A DNA stretch of 64,000 nt, taken from assembly GCA_040544425.1 (NCBI GenBank), contig JBEONO010000005.1, positions 1-64,000 on the forward strand, written 5' to 3'. Source of the stretch: Solimicrobium sp040544425 (lineage in GTDB: Bacteria; Pseudomonadota; Gammaproteobacteria; Burkholderiales; Burkholderiaceae_D). Made by a program: the position numbers and the translations under genes. The notes under the pieces are model-generated. The model had not been told where the DNA came from and did not search any database. It saw only the letters and a list, made by a program, of their open reading frames with translations. Position 1 is the stretch's first letter, and every line of letters begins with the position of its first letter. Shown piece after piece: positions 16,730 to 25,475 of the stretch.

Positions 16730-17212
16730 ATGAAATCGATAGTGACAATATTCAGCTTTGCCCTCTTGATTTTAACCTTTGGAAATTCCCGGGCTGACGA
16801 AGAAGTCGCACTGAATGGCACCTTGGTTATTGATGTCCACGTGCAGACAGTTTCAAGATTGAATGGCGATCCGGGTTTGGAAGGTGACTGGACCAATGGC
16901 TATTGGGTCACGAATGTGCAAACCGGTAAGTCCTATGGAGGATTGGTATCGAACAGCTCAAGTTTGCAGGTTCTGGAAGTACCGGAAGGTATTTATTGTG
17001 TTGATACCCTGATTACTGGAGGTAACGCCATACACATCGATTATTGTGGGGAACCATACTTTCGGATAAAAAGCTCTACGATAAATAACGTTGGACGATG
17101 GAGATTTGGAGTCAGGGTGCAGGATCGCCAATTCAAGCTTTTTGCAAGCATGGAAAAGTTGGCAGATGTTTTAAAGGCTGCAAAAGAGCGCTTCCCGGAA
17201 AAATTTAACTGA
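16730..17212 (+). CDS. secreted hypothetical protein
   Basis: The 160-residue protein has a signal peptide (about residues 1-22, LTFGNSRADEE) and a mature part that looks beta-rich: NGTLVIDVHVQTVSRL, a Gly/Trp-rich segment, LQVLEVPEGIYCVDTL and YFRIKSSTINNVGRWRFGV. Two cysteines (in YCVDT and DYCGEP) could form a disulfide. It resembles periplasmic proteins with a Prealbumin-like or carboxypeptidase-regulatory-like fold, but I cannot name the family. It is one of several orphan genes in this AT-richer patch. Confidence 0.65.
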   Translation: MKSIVTIFSFALLILTFGNSRADEEVALNGTLVIDVHVQTVSRLNGDPGLEGDWTNGYWVTNVQTGKSYGGLVSNSSSLQVLEVPEGIYCVDTLITGGNAIHIDYCGEPYFRIKSSTINNVGRWRFGVRVQDRQFKLFASMEKLADVLKAAKERFPEKFN

Positions 17213-17272
17213 TATCAAGTAAAAATTCGATACTGTATAAGCGAAGCTTGTTTTGAAGCCCCCGTTGACTGT

Positions 17273-17683
17273 ATGTCGGCGTCTGCTCACAATCGGCACA
17301 TTGCCGACATACGAAACCCAGATTCAATATTAATAATCTTAGGAATTATTCCCGCCATGATTTCAAAATCAAATTTTTTTACGAACTGTTGGAGCGGAAA
17401 TGCCAAGTTATGGCAGGCGTTTTGGATTGGTGCGATTGCCGGGAAAATTCTCACAATTCTTTTGTGCGCCTTAATTGGCTTCCTGATTTGGAAAGGCCCT
17501 CAAGACAATATCCTGGTAGATTTGGTTCTTATTCCCTTTCTATTAAGCTATCTAGTGTTTGCTTCAGTTAGTGTGTGGCGTTGTGCTTCAAATACGGACA
17601 CCGGTGCATTAGGTGGCCTTGCGCGTGTTTGGGTTGTGTTCTCAATCGCGATATGGGCATTGATGGTCATTCGTGCTTACTAG
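17273..17683 (+). CDS. hypothetical three-helix membrane protein
   Basis: The 136-residue frame has hydrophobic segments near residues 48-72, 82-100 and 115-134 and a conserved-looking start of the second part, NFFTNCWSGNAKLWQAFWIG. The first 28 residues may not be translated, as a second Met at 17357 precedes the more protein-like part. I do not recognise a family beyond a general small inner-membrane protein. Confidence 0.55.
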   Translation: MSASAHNRHIADIRNPDSILIILGIIPAMISKSNFFTNCWSGNAKLWQAFWIGAIAGKILTILLCALIGFLIWKGPQDNILVDLVLIPFLLSYLVFASVSVWRCASNTDTGALGGLARVWVVFSIAIWALMVIRAY

Positions 17684-17709
17684 ATTTTTAGTGCAATCTT
17701 AAACGACCT

Positions 17710-18872
17710 AATTCGGCAGAGGCTGTGTAAAAACGTAGCCTCACTGAGCCGCAATTTTTTTGAATTATTTTTGCTGCACCAGTAAACTTTTTTTTGCTCC
17801 GTTCTGTCTAATCGTTATCTCAACACACGACGAGGTAAGGATGAAACGATTTATCCAAGGCGAGAACCGCAAGCAAAGCACGCTACTCCCCGAGATGTTG
17901 GATGACTACGTCACGCAAGAGAATCCAGTTCGGGTCGTTGACGTGTTTATAGATAACCTCGACGCACACGCGGCAGTGCCGTTGTTGGTTATAACGTGCA
18001 AGTAGCCGTCGACAGCAAACACCACCTTATCGTTGATCATGAAGTCACCAACGATGGCAATGATCGCGATCAATTATTTAACATGGCAACCAAGGCACGC
18101 GACGCGATGGGTGTCGAAAAGCTCACCGCAATTGCCGACCGGGGCTATTACAAGAACACCGAAATACTGGCCTGCGACAACGCCGACATCAGTGCCATTG
18201 TTGCTAAAAGTGTGACATCAACTGCATCCAAAGAAGGCCGGTTTGGCAAAGATGATTTTATCTACGATGAAAAGAAAGATGTCTATCGGTGCCCAGCTGG
18301 TCAGATACTCATCCGACACACGAGTCATAAAGAACGCGGTGAAACGCAGCATCGGTATTGGACAACCGAATGCAAGAATTGTCCGTTGAAGGCTCAATGC
18401 ACGCCAGGCAAAGAACGACGAGTAAGCCGGTGGGAAAACGAAGCTGTTTTAGATGAAATGCAACGACGACTGGATCATTTCCCCGAGGCGATGCGGATCC
18501 GTCGAGAGACGGTGGAGCATACCTTCGGGACCATCAAATTTTGGATGGGCAATCAGCACTTTCTGATGAAGAGACTCAAGCACGTTGCAACGGAGATGAG
18601 TTTGCACGTGCTGGCCTATAACATGAAGCGTGTGATGAAAATACTGGGCACGATCCCATTAATGCAGGCGATGGGACGGTGAGGCGAGACAGAGATGTTG
18701 TAAATAGCCCCTATTTGGAGGGGATTACGAGCGATTTAAGTTCATCGCAAAAAAAACGGAGAGCGTGAAATGAAAAAATCAGATTAAACTGGGACGTCTT
18801 ATAGCTCCGTTAAACCGCAATTAAAACGCAATGAAGATAGATCGTTGACGGATCTTTGGTTTTTACACGGTC
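17710..18872 (+). mobile_element. IS1182-type insertion sequence, internally deleted
   Basis: The left end begins near GGCTGTGTAAAAACGTAGCC (17721-17740), and a possible inverted partner GTTTTTACAC-GG lies near 18859-18870. Between them is an IS1182-type transposase gene that lost its middle part (see the pseudogene entry). About 225 bp after the transposase end hold no other gene. The element is not autonomous. The exact ends and any target duplication could not be set by eye. Confidence 0.6.
17841..18682 (+). pseudogene. IS1182-family transposase with internal deletion and frameshift
   Basis: The N-terminal 50 codons (MKRFIQGENRKQSTLLPEML through NPVRVVDVFIDNLDAH) are a normal family start with AAGG upstream. 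They join near 17970 directly to the later part GYNVQVAVDSKHHLIVDHEV in another frame, which then runs intact to 18682 with the usual Cys-rich block CKNCPLKAQCTPGKERRVSR and the end region RRETVEHTFGTIKFWMG. In full-length members some 200-250 residues lie between these parts, so roughly 0.7 kb has been lost. The DDE core is incomplete and no active transposase can be made. Confidence 0.8.
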
Positions 18873-18908
18873 TCGGCACACAGCGGTCAGACACCATAAT
18901 GGACAATC

Positions 18909-19409
18909 ATGGCTAGGGGTTTAGGTAAGATGCTGCGGATTTTAAAATATTCCTCTCTCACTGTTTGTGTTTTGATGGGGTTGCTTCTACTTCTTGCTGT
19001 GAGTAGTTATTACTTCCCGCCGACATATGAGGCAGTCGCCAAGTTGCCAAATTCGCCGTCTCAAATAGTCTTGCAACTTGAACCAATGCATCCTTGGCTG
19101 GCGGAGTATAAGCGCTTTGCAGTAATTCGCAGGCTTGGAGAGTCAGACCAGCGCATTGAAATGTTTCCTGATACGGGTGGCTATTCTCGAACACAACTTT
19201 ATAGCCTTCCTGACGGAATTTTCTTACTTAATGGATTTTTTGATTCCGTGAAAATTTACCCAGCCAAGCGCAAATTAATTTCTGGTCCAGAAGGGGAAAT
19301 TAGCGGAACGTATCTTGGGGCTTTCGACCGGACTCATGATGGGAACTGGCAATTCATCGAGGCAGTTAAAAGCCCAGAACAATCTCTTGTCGCTAGTGGA
19401 GGGGAGTGA
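18909..19409 (+). CDS. hypothetical signal-anchored protein
   Basis: The 166-residue protein has one N-terminal hydrophobic segment (about residues 16-35, CVLMGLLLLLAVSSYYF) and a periplasmic domain with PSQIVLQLEPMHPW, EYKRFAVIRRLGE and several short strands (SLPDGIFLLNGFFDS). Start choice between ATG at 18909 and 18930 is open. No family recognised. It sits between the IS remnant and repeat copy D, among other orphan genes. Confidence 0.55.
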   Translation: MARGLGKMLRILKYSSLTVCVLMGLLLLLAVSSYYFPPTYEAVAKLPNSPSQIVLQLEPMHPWLAEYKRFAVIRRLGESDQRIEMFPDTGGYSRTQLYSLPDGIFLLNGFFDSVKIYPAKRKLISGPEGEISGTYLGAFDRTHDGNWQFIEAVKSPEQSLVASGGE

Positions 19410-19483
19410 CTTTCTGACTTTTTGAGAAATGATTTCTGGCCTATAGGTTGCCCCATCGAGCAGTATTCAAACGATAGTCCGCT

Positions 19484-19650
19484 ATGGGCACCGTCCTGGC
19501 AATGACAGAATTGGCTCAACGACTGCAATCCGTGTTGTGCCGCCATAGAACAGAAAAATTGCTATTTTGTTTTTTTTTAATTTATTGTTAGCCAGCTTTG
19601 TACGCCTGCAATGCGCAGGACAGGAGCCGTTGATTGAATGGCGGGATCTG
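19484..19650 (+). repeat. dispersed repeat, copy D
   Basis: This stretch matches the left part of copy A (about 395-556) in inverse orientation: GGGCACCGTCCTGGCAAT, CTCAACGACTG, ACAGAAAAATTG and GACAGGAG-CGTTGATTGAA blocks are shared in the same order. Together copies A, C and D define a unit of about 330 bp. Confidence 0.75.
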
Positions 19651-19655
19651 AGCGC

Positions 19656-19682
19656 AATCGGCAGAGCTTGTGTAAAAACCTA
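19656..19682 (+). repeat. solitary IS-end-like sequence
   Basis: AATCGGCAGAG-CTTGTGTAAAAACCTA closely resembles the left end of the IS1182-type element at 17710-17737 (ATTCGGCAGAGGCTGTGTAA). No transposase follows, so it is probably an isolated end left by deletion or a non-autonomous relative. The rest of 19683-19835 shows no gene. Confidence 0.5.
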
Positions 19683-19835
19683 TGCTTGAATCATTGCGAG
19701 TTTGTGATGCTGGGCAGCTGCAACAGCCCAAAATCGGCACTTTGGAGAAATTCACGCTGCCCTTAAAAATGGTCCTTGCATAATGCCACTGAAATATGAA
19801 ACTTGAGAAACCGGTTCATCAAACAGAAAGAAGCC

Positions 19836-20981
19836 ATGTCAACTTCAATAATTAAAACAGTGGTAACTGCCAATGTTCTCACATCGATTTTTTTGGGTTG
19901 CGCATTTGCTTCTGAAGATGTTATCAAAATCGGATTCGCAGGCGCGCTCAGTGGTCCGCAGGCGGTTGTCGGAAAAGATGCGGAAAACGGCGTGAAAATG
20001 GCGATTGAAGATTTGAATGTAAAAGGTGTTGTGATCGCCGGCAAGAAATACAAAATCGAACTCGTCACCGAAGACGATGCCGGTGAACCCAAGCAAGCCA
20101 CGTTGGCGGCACAATTTCTGGTGGACAGTAAAGTTAACGGGGTAATTGGTCATCTGAATTCCGGAACATCCATCCCCGCATCGAAAATCTACTATCAGGC
20201 GGGCATTCCGCAAATCACCACGACGGCAACAAACCCGCAATATACCCGCCAGGGATTTGGCTCAGCTTTTCGGATGTGTCCGACTGATGACCAATTGGGC
20301 CAGGCCCTGGGACGTTATGCCGTTCAATCTCTCAAAGCGCAGCGCATCGCTGTTATCGACGACTCCAGCTCTTACGGACAAGGCGTTGCCGTTCAGTTTG
20401 TCAAGGCAGCCAAGGCCGCATCGGCAACAGCACTGATCGTCGCGAAAGAGCAAACCACCGAAACGGCAGTGGATTTTCACGCGATTCTTACCAAGATCAA
20501 ACAGACCAAACCGGACGTTATTTTTTTGGGCGGGAACTATCCAACGGCAGCTCCACTTTTACTTCAAATGAAATCGCTTGGGATCAAAGCGAAATTCATG
20601 GGCGGCGACGGAATCTGCGGGCCACTGGAATTGCCGAGCCTGCTTGGAAGCGAATTACAGGATGGTCAAGTGTTTTGCACAGACCTCGGCGGTGCCGACA
20701 CCAAGGCGGTAGAAGCCTGGAGCGCGAGCTTTATCAAACGATTTGGTCCGCGCCATCATAATGGCGAAAATAGCTATGATGCTGTCTTTATGATGATTGA
20801 AGCGATGAAGCAGGCTGGCTCAACCGACCCGGTGCACTATCTGCCAGTTCTCGCCAAAATTAAATACCAGGGCATGACGGGGTTGATTGAATTCGACAAA
20901 AACGGCGATTTGTTAAATGCTCCGATAACTATGTATACGTTCATCGGTGGAAAGCGGGAATTAATTTCATCCGGTCATTAA
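19836..20981 (+). CDS. branched-chain amino-acid-type ABC substrate-binding protein
   Basis: The start at 19836 has AGAAAGAAG upstream. The 381-residue protein has a signal peptide (about residues 1-26) and the type I periplasmic-binding fold of LivJ/LivK: IKIGFAGALSGPQAVVGKD, GVIGHLNSGTSIPASKIYYQ, ITTTATNPQYTRQG, then RIAVIDDSSSYGQG in the second lobe and GENSYDAVFMMIEA near the end. It binds a small ligand in the periplasm, typically Leu/Ile/Val or a related acid or amide. No permease or ATPase genes follow, so it is an orphan that may use a distant transporter or act in sensing. Confidence 0.9.
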   Translation: MSTSIIKTVVTANVLTSIFLGCAFASEDVIKIGFAGALSGPQAVVGKDAENGVKMAIEDLNVKGVVIAGKKYKIELVTEDDAGEPKQATLAAQFLVDSKVNGVIGHLNSGTSIPASKIYYQAGIPQITTTATNPQYTRQGFGSAFRMCPTDDQLGQALGRYAVQSLKAQRIAVIDDSSSYGQGVAVQFVKAAKAASATALIVAKEQTTETAVDFHAILTKIKQTKPDVIFLGGNYPTAAPLLLQMKSLGIKAKFMGGDGICGPLELPSLLGSELQDGQVFCTDLGGADTKAVEAWSASFIKRFGPRHHNGENSYDAVFMMIEAMKQAGSTDPVHYLPVLAKIKYQGMTGLIEFDKNGDLLNAPITMYTFIGGKRELISSGH

Positions 20982-21042
20982 GATCAACAGACTGATGCTG
21001 TTGACCTGCTTTCAGTCGCAGCCTCCGTATCCAAATTGGCAG

Positions 21043-22005
21043 TTATTGATACGTCAGGGCTCCAGCCGCGCCAGCAATAAATTCAGCCGTCAGCTCGGGA
21101 TGCGTCACCGGCAGCATATGACCGCTGTCGGCCAGTACCAGTTTTGCGCCGGGTATTTTATCCACCAGCGCCTGGCCATTTTTCTTCCAGTTCAGAATGC
21201 GGTCGGCACGACCGAACAGGACCTGCACCGGAATCCGCAATTCGGTGTAGCGCGATTCCATCGCAGGCAGACGCTCGGAAATCGCCTGCAAATCGCGCGA
21301 CGCGGAGACGAACTGGTGCGGACACAAACTCATCAATCCACCGCCATTGGTCGCAAAATCATCAGGCACGGCGTCGGGTCCGAACACTTGGCCGAGCACC
21401 GCGTCACGCTGCAAAATACTGGCCGGCACAAGCAGCGTCCAGGCAATTGCGCTGCGCAGCCATGCCGATTCAATCATCAGCGCGCGAAACGCCTCGGGCG
21501 GTTTGTTGTCCTCGGGCAGATGCGTCAAGGGTGCCAGCAAGGCCAGACCGGTCACGCACTGCGGATGCTCCAGCGCCAGCGTCAGGGCAATTGCACCGCC
21601 CAGCGAATGACCCACGACCATCGAAGGCCCGAGCTTGAGCTGCCCGATGAGCTGGGCGATGGCAGTGGCCTGGGAAGAAATATCCGCGGCCATCGTCGCC
21701 GGACGTACCGAATAACCGGAGCCCGGTCGATCAATGACGACGACACGAAAATTGCGCGACAAAATTTTCGCCACACCATAAGTAAAATGCCGCATTTGTC
21801 CGGCCAGGCCATGGATCATGATCAGTACCGGACCGCTGCCCTGTTCGTAGACATTAAAGTTCACACCACCGGCTTCGACAAACCGTCCCTGCGCTGGCAA
21901 GGCAGCCAGAACGCGTTGGTTGGTCCACAAGGTGAACAAAAACAGCACGACACATAGAGCAAACAGAATCAGCAACAGGATCGAAGCAATGTGAATTATC
22001 GTCAT
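21043..22005 (-). CDS. alpha/beta-fold hydrolase, membrane-anchored
   Basis: The 320-residue protein begins with a hydrophobic segment (about 5-27) and then shows a classical alpha/beta hydrolase: oxyanion HGLAG, nucleophile elbow VVGHSLGGA, acid in LFGRADRIL and the catalytic His in LADSGHMLP. It likely cleaves esters or lactones. It overlaps the SDR gene by 4 bp (ATGA), which overlaps the FMO gene in turn, so the three enzymes form one operon. In Baeyer-Villiger pathways such a hydrolase opens the ester made by the monooxygenase. Confidence 0.9.
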   Translation of the reverse strand: MTIIHIASILLLILFALCVVLFLFTLWTNQRVLAALPAQGRFVEAGGVNFNVYEQGSGPVLIMIHGLAGQMRHFTYGVAKILSRNFRVVVIDRPGSGYSVRPATMAADISSQATAIAQLIGQLKLGPSMVVGHSLGGAIALTLALEHPQCVTGLALLAPLTHLPEDNKPPEAFRALMIESAWLRSAIAWTLLVPASILQRDAVLGQVFGPDAVPDDFATNGGGLMSLCPHQFVSASRDLQAISERLPAMESRYTELRIPVQVLFGRADRILNWKKNGQALVDKIPGAKLVLADSGHMLPVTHPELTAEFIAGAAGALTYQ

Positions 22006-22814
22006 GGTGAAATCAACCTTTTCAAAAATTTCCAGTACAGCACGGGCGCAATACGTTCCAGCAGTGCGACCACTTTGGCATCCGATCCGACCAGAATGCG
22101 CGTTTTACGTCGTTCGATACCACTGACGATAATTTCACCGGCTTGTGCGGGCGGCATGCGCAGCATCTTTTCGGCGCTGGCGATTCCGGCCAGGACCTCC
22201 TCTTTGGGGATGTTGTCCGGCACGCGGGCATTCCTTGCAATGGCAGTTGCCACGCCGCCCGGATGGACCACGCAGACACCCACCGTCGACCCTTCCAGTT
22301 CATGCAGCAGCGCATTCGAAAAGCCGCGCACGGCAAACTTGCTCGCCGAGTACGCGGTCTGCTGGCTTGGCGACACCAGCCCCCACAGGCTGGAAATATT
22401 CACCAGACAGGAATCATCACCGGCGTGCAGGAGTGGAAGAAAGGCGCGCGTCATGCGCACCACGCCATGGAAATTGATGTCCATGAGCCAGTCAAAATCG
22501 GCCTCGCTGACCTGTTCAAAATTGCCACCCAGCGCAACCCCGGCATTGTTGAACACGATATCGACACGCCCGTGGGCGGCCAGTACCTGTTCAGGAAATT
22601 CTTTCACCATCGTCCGATCCGCCACATCGAGCCGATGACAGCTGACCTTCACGCCTTGTTGTTGCGCTGCCAGCCTGACGCTTTGCAGGCCAGCTTCGTT
22701 GATATCAGCCAGAGCGAGGTGACAGCCGCGCCGCGCCAAGGCCATGGCGATGGCCTGCCCTATTCCGCTCGCTGCACCGGTCACGACTGCCACGCGATTT
22801 TTTACATTCCTCAT
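22002..22814 (-). CDS. short-chain dehydrogenase/reductase (SDR)
   Basis: The 270-residue protein is a classical SDR: NAD(P)-binding TGAASGIGQAIA near the start, NNAG (VFNNAGVALGG), catalytic Ser in NISSLWG and YSASK (TAYSASKFAVRGF). It interconverts an alcohol and a ketone. Acidic DINEA after beta-2 favours NAD over NADP. It is overlapped by both neighbours, placing it between the FMO and the hydrolase in a likely alcohol to ketone to ester to acid path. Confidence 0.92.
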   Translation of the reverse strand: MRNVKNRVAVVTGAASGIGQAIAMALARRGCHLALADINEAGLQSVRLAAQQQGVKVSCHRLDVADRTMVKEFPEQVLAAHGRVDIVFNNAGVALGGNFEQVSEADFDWLMDINFHGVVRMTRAFLPLLHAGDDSCLVNISSLWGLVSPSQQTAYSASKFAVRGFSNALLHELEGSTVGVCVVHPGGVATAIARNARVPDNIPKEEVLAGIASAEKMLRMPPAQAGEIIVSGIERRKTRILVGSDAKVVALLERIAPVLYWKFLKRLISP

Positions 22815-24295
22815 TGCTTGTCCCCGGTTTTGAACTGCATGACGCCGTCGTCGATACGACCATAGCGGATGGTCAACAAGTCCTGCAGATAGTTTTGATA
22901 GACCTGCCAGGGTCGGCGCGAGCCCTGCCTTGGCAATAATTGTTCGGCACGCTGCACATAGCCTGAAGTGAAATTCATGAAAGGCAGCGGCGCTACATCG
23001 GCCTCACGTCGTGGCACTGCGACGGTCTTGCCGTGCTTGTCCATGAATTTCAGCAGGCGACAAACGTAGCCGGTGGTCAGATCGGCCTTCAAGGTCCAGG
23101 ATGAATTGGTGTAGCCGAAAGCCAGGGCAAAGTTGGGCACGTCACTCAACATCATGCCTTTATAAACCATGGCCTCGTTGGGTATGACCGGTTTGCCATC
23201 GACCGTCAGCGACATCCCGCCCAGCAGTTTCAGTTTCAGTCCGGTGGCAATCACAATCACGTCCGCCGTCAGCGTCTTGCCTGACTGGAGCCGGATACCG
23301 TCCGGCGTAAAACTGGCAATGGTGTCGGTGACCACCGAGACCTGGCCCTTGCGGATTGCCCCAAACAGATCGCCGTCGGGAACCGCACACAGGCGCTGGT
23401 CCCAGGGATTGTAGTTGGGCGTGAAATGGGTGGCGACATCGAAGTCTGGTGTCAGCTCCCTGGAGGCCATGTCAATGACGCGCTGCTTGAACGCTGCCGG
23501 ATAGCTTCGGGCGATTTTGTAGTAGAACATCGCTTCAAACACATTTTTCCAGCGCGTCAGGGCGTAGGCCAGGCGCGCCGGCAGGATGCTTCTCAAGCCG
23601 TGCGCAATAATGTCCTCGGAGGGTCTGCTGACCACATAGGACGGTGAGCGCTGCAGCATCGTGACATGGGCTGCCGTTTCTGCCATGGCTGGCACCACCG
23701 TCACCGCCGTGGCACCGCTGCCGATGACCACGATCTGCTTGCCTCGGTAGTCAAGATCCTTGGGCCAGAACTGCGGGATGACCGTCACGCCTTTGAACGC
23801 CGCTTCGTCCGGAAACTCGGGGCGATACGCTTCGTCGTAACTGTAGTAGCCGCTGCATCCATACAAAAACCGGGCGCGGATGGTTGACTGTTCGCCGGTG
23901 TCGGTCCTGGCGACCACCACACTCCAGCAGGCGTCGCTGCTGGACCAGGCTGCGCTGAGGGCCTTGTGACCAAACCGGATATGCGGCGTGACATGGCCTT
24001 CTGCGGCGGTCTCGCGGATGTAGGCAAGAATCGACGGGCCGTCGGCAATCGCCTTGGGATTGGTCCAGGGTTTGAATCGGTAACCCAGCGTGTACATGTC
24101 GGAATCGGAACGGATGCCGGGATAGCGAAACAGATCCCAGGTTCCGCCGATGCTGTCGCGTGCTTCGAGAATTACGTAGCGCTTCTCCGGGCAATGCTGC
24201 TGTAGCTGGTGGGCCGCGCCAATCCCGGACAGGCCGGCGCCTATAATCAGGACATCCAGGATCGGAGTCCCGGTTGCGGTTTCAGTGGTCGTCAT
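22811..24295 (-). CDS. flavin monooxygenase of EthA/Baeyer-Villiger type
   Basis: The 494-residue protein has the FAD-binding GAGLSGIG (19-26), GGTWDLFRYPGIRSDSDMYT and the NADPH-binding GSGATA (192-197), all typical of EthA-like Baeyer-Villiger enzymes. The family fingerprint FxGxxxHxxxWP reads FKGVTVIPQFWP here (167-178): the central His is Ile. Such a change is known to weaken Baeyer-Villiger activity, so it may act as another type of flavin oxidase or on unusual substrates. It is the first gene of the operon, facing away from a TetR regulator with paired palindromes in between. Confidence 0.88.
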   Translation of the reverse strand: MTTTETATGTPILDVLIIGAGLSGIGAAHQLQQHCPEKRYVILEARDSIGGTWDLFRYPGIRSDSDMYTLGYRFKPWTNPKAIADGPSILAYIRETAAEGHVTPHIRFGHKALSAAWSSSDACWSVVVARTDTGEQSTIRARFLYGCSGYYSYDEAYRPEFPDEAAFKGVTVIPQFWPKDLDYRGKQIVVIGSGATAVTVVPAMAETAAHVTMLQRSPSYVVSRPSEDIIAHGLRSILPARLAYALTRWKNVFEAMFYYKIARSYPAAFKQRVIDMASRELTPDFDVATHFTPNYNPWDQRLCAVPDGDLFGAIRKGQVSVVTDTIASFTPDGIRLQSGKTLTADVIVIATGLKLKLLGGMSLTVDGKPVIPNEAMVYKGMMLSDVPNFALAFGYTNSSWTLKADLTTGYVCRLLKFMDKHGKTVAVPRREADVAPLPFMNFTSGYVQRAEQLLPRQGSRRPWQVYQNYLQDLLTIRYGRIDDGVMQFKTGDKQ

Positions 24296-24313
24296 GGTGG
24301 TGCGTCTCCCTGT

Positions 24314-24387
24314 TTGACAATCGTCGTTGTCAATTAATTTTCAGCACTGTACATTACTGCTTGAAATCTGACAACCAGTCATGTCAG
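24314..24387. promoter_or_regulatory. two palindromes between FMO operon and TetR gene
   Basis: TTGACAA-N6-TTGTCAA at 24314-24333 and CTGACA-N8-TGTCAG at 24368-24387 are perfect inverted repeats that share the half site TGACA. They lie in the 101-bp divergent region and fit the size of TetR-family operators. The second overlaps a possible TTGAAA -35 box for the regulator gene, so autorepression is likely. Confidence 0.65.
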
Positions 24388-24396
24388 AATAGGCAA

Positions 24397-25035
24397 ATGA
24401 ATCTAGAATCCGCTCCCCGCCGCTCGTATCGCGGCATCTCCAAAGAAGACCGGCGCGCTGAGCGCTGCGTGCGTCTAATTACGGCAGCCATCAAAACCTA
24501 TGGCTTGATGGGCTTCCGCCAGACTTCGGTGAAGGCGGTTTGTGCCGAGGCCGGGTTGACCGAGCGCTATTTTTACGAGTCATTCAATAACAGCGAAGAG
24601 CTGTTGCTCACTGCCTACGGTGCCGTGATTGAAGGTTTGCTCAGGGAACTGACCCAGGCTGTGGAGAAGGTCGGAGGAGATAAATTTGAACGCGCCAGGG
24701 TCATGCTGGAGGCATACTTCACTTTGCTCAGGCGTGAACCTGCCGCTGCCCGATTGATCCTGATTGAGATTCGCGGCGTCAGCGCGGCGACCACCAATGC
24801 CTACACGGCAGCGCTGCACGGGGTGTCGCAAAAACTGAGAGAGGTTTTGTCAATCCCGAACGGAGAAGCCCAGCAATTGCTGGGTCTGGCGGTGGTCGGA
24901 GGAATCAGCCTGATTGCGCTGGACTGGATTGAGCAGGATTACGCGCCGCCGATCGGGGTCATGGTTGGCACGTCATTAAAACTGGCGTCCTGTCTGTTGG
25001 ATGTCACAGCCAATCGCAAGCGTCTGATTATTTAA
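24397..25035 (+). CDS. TetR-family regulator of the FMO operon
   Basis: The start at 24397 was taken, as the longer frame runs back through the operator region. The 212-residue protein has a typical TetR HTH at about residues 25-70 (YGLMGFRQTSVKAVCAEAGL, TERYFYESFNNSEELL) and a helical ligand domain. The N-terminus SYRGISKEDRRAERCVRLI is common in regulators beside fatty-acid or steroid enzymes. It is divergent from the operon with two palindromes between, so it most likely represses the FMO/SDR/hydrolase genes and itself, released by a lipid-like substrate. Confidence 0.88.
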   Translation: MNLESAPRRSYRGISKEDRRAERCVRLITAAIKTYGLMGFRQTSVKAVCAEAGLTERYFYESFNNSEELLLTAYGAVIEGLLRELTQAVEKVGGDKFERARVMLEAYFTLLRREPAAARLILIEIRGVSAATTNAYTAALHGVSQKLREVLSIPNGEAQQLLGLAVVGGISLIALDWIEQDYAPPIGVMVGTSLKLASCLLDVTANRKRLII

Positions 25036-25058
25036 ATGCTGCGGAGCGGCTATCCCGA

Positions 25059-25475
25059 TTACGTCGGCACGACTATTCCCGGAGTCAGGCCTAATTTTTT
25101 GGCACGGCGGGCCAATTTTTTATCATCAAAAGTCGCAACGCTTTCACAACTTCTGTAACTTGCGTGATGCAAAGCATCCGCCAAATCTATCCCGACCTCC
25201 CCATGAGATAGCGCTCGCTCAATAGTCGCACGGTCTTCAATGACAACATGAGGAAGGTTGATCAAATGGCGCAACACTGACAACGCCTGATCATTTGAAA
25301 ATCCATAATACCCGCGCATAACCCATTCGAGTTCAAGAATTACGGTTTTACACACCATGAGCGGCCGCCCAGATTCAATCAATTTTTTAGACGCGATCCG
25401 CTGACGCTGGGCTTCTTTGTCAGCGGTGTCTTCGATGTAATATCTGGCCAAAATATTCGTATCGAGGCCGATCAT
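25059..25475 (-). CDS. VapC-type PIN-domain toxin
   Basis: The 138-residue protein shows the PIN order: MIGLDTNILARYY (first Asp), an internal Glu (ILELEWVMRGYYGFS), DLADALHHA (acidic) and VATFDDKKLARRA (last Asp pair). It is a ribonuclease toxin. Its ATG overlaps the stop of the AbrB-type antitoxin by 4 bp, the normal VapBC layout. All acidic residues are present, so it looks active. Confidence 0.9.
   Translation of the reverse strand: MIGLDTNILARYYIEDTADKEAQRQRIASKKLIESGRPLMVCKTVILELEWVMRGYYGFSNDQALSVLRHLINLPHVVIEDRATIERALSHGEVGIDLADALHHASYRSCESVATFDDKKLARRAKKLGLTPGIVVPT

Noticed and set aside
20995..21957. 320-codon plus-strand frame antisense to the alpha/beta hydrolase
   Set aside because: The composition is Arg/Gln/His-rich shadow text; the minus-strand hydrolase has all catalytic motifs.
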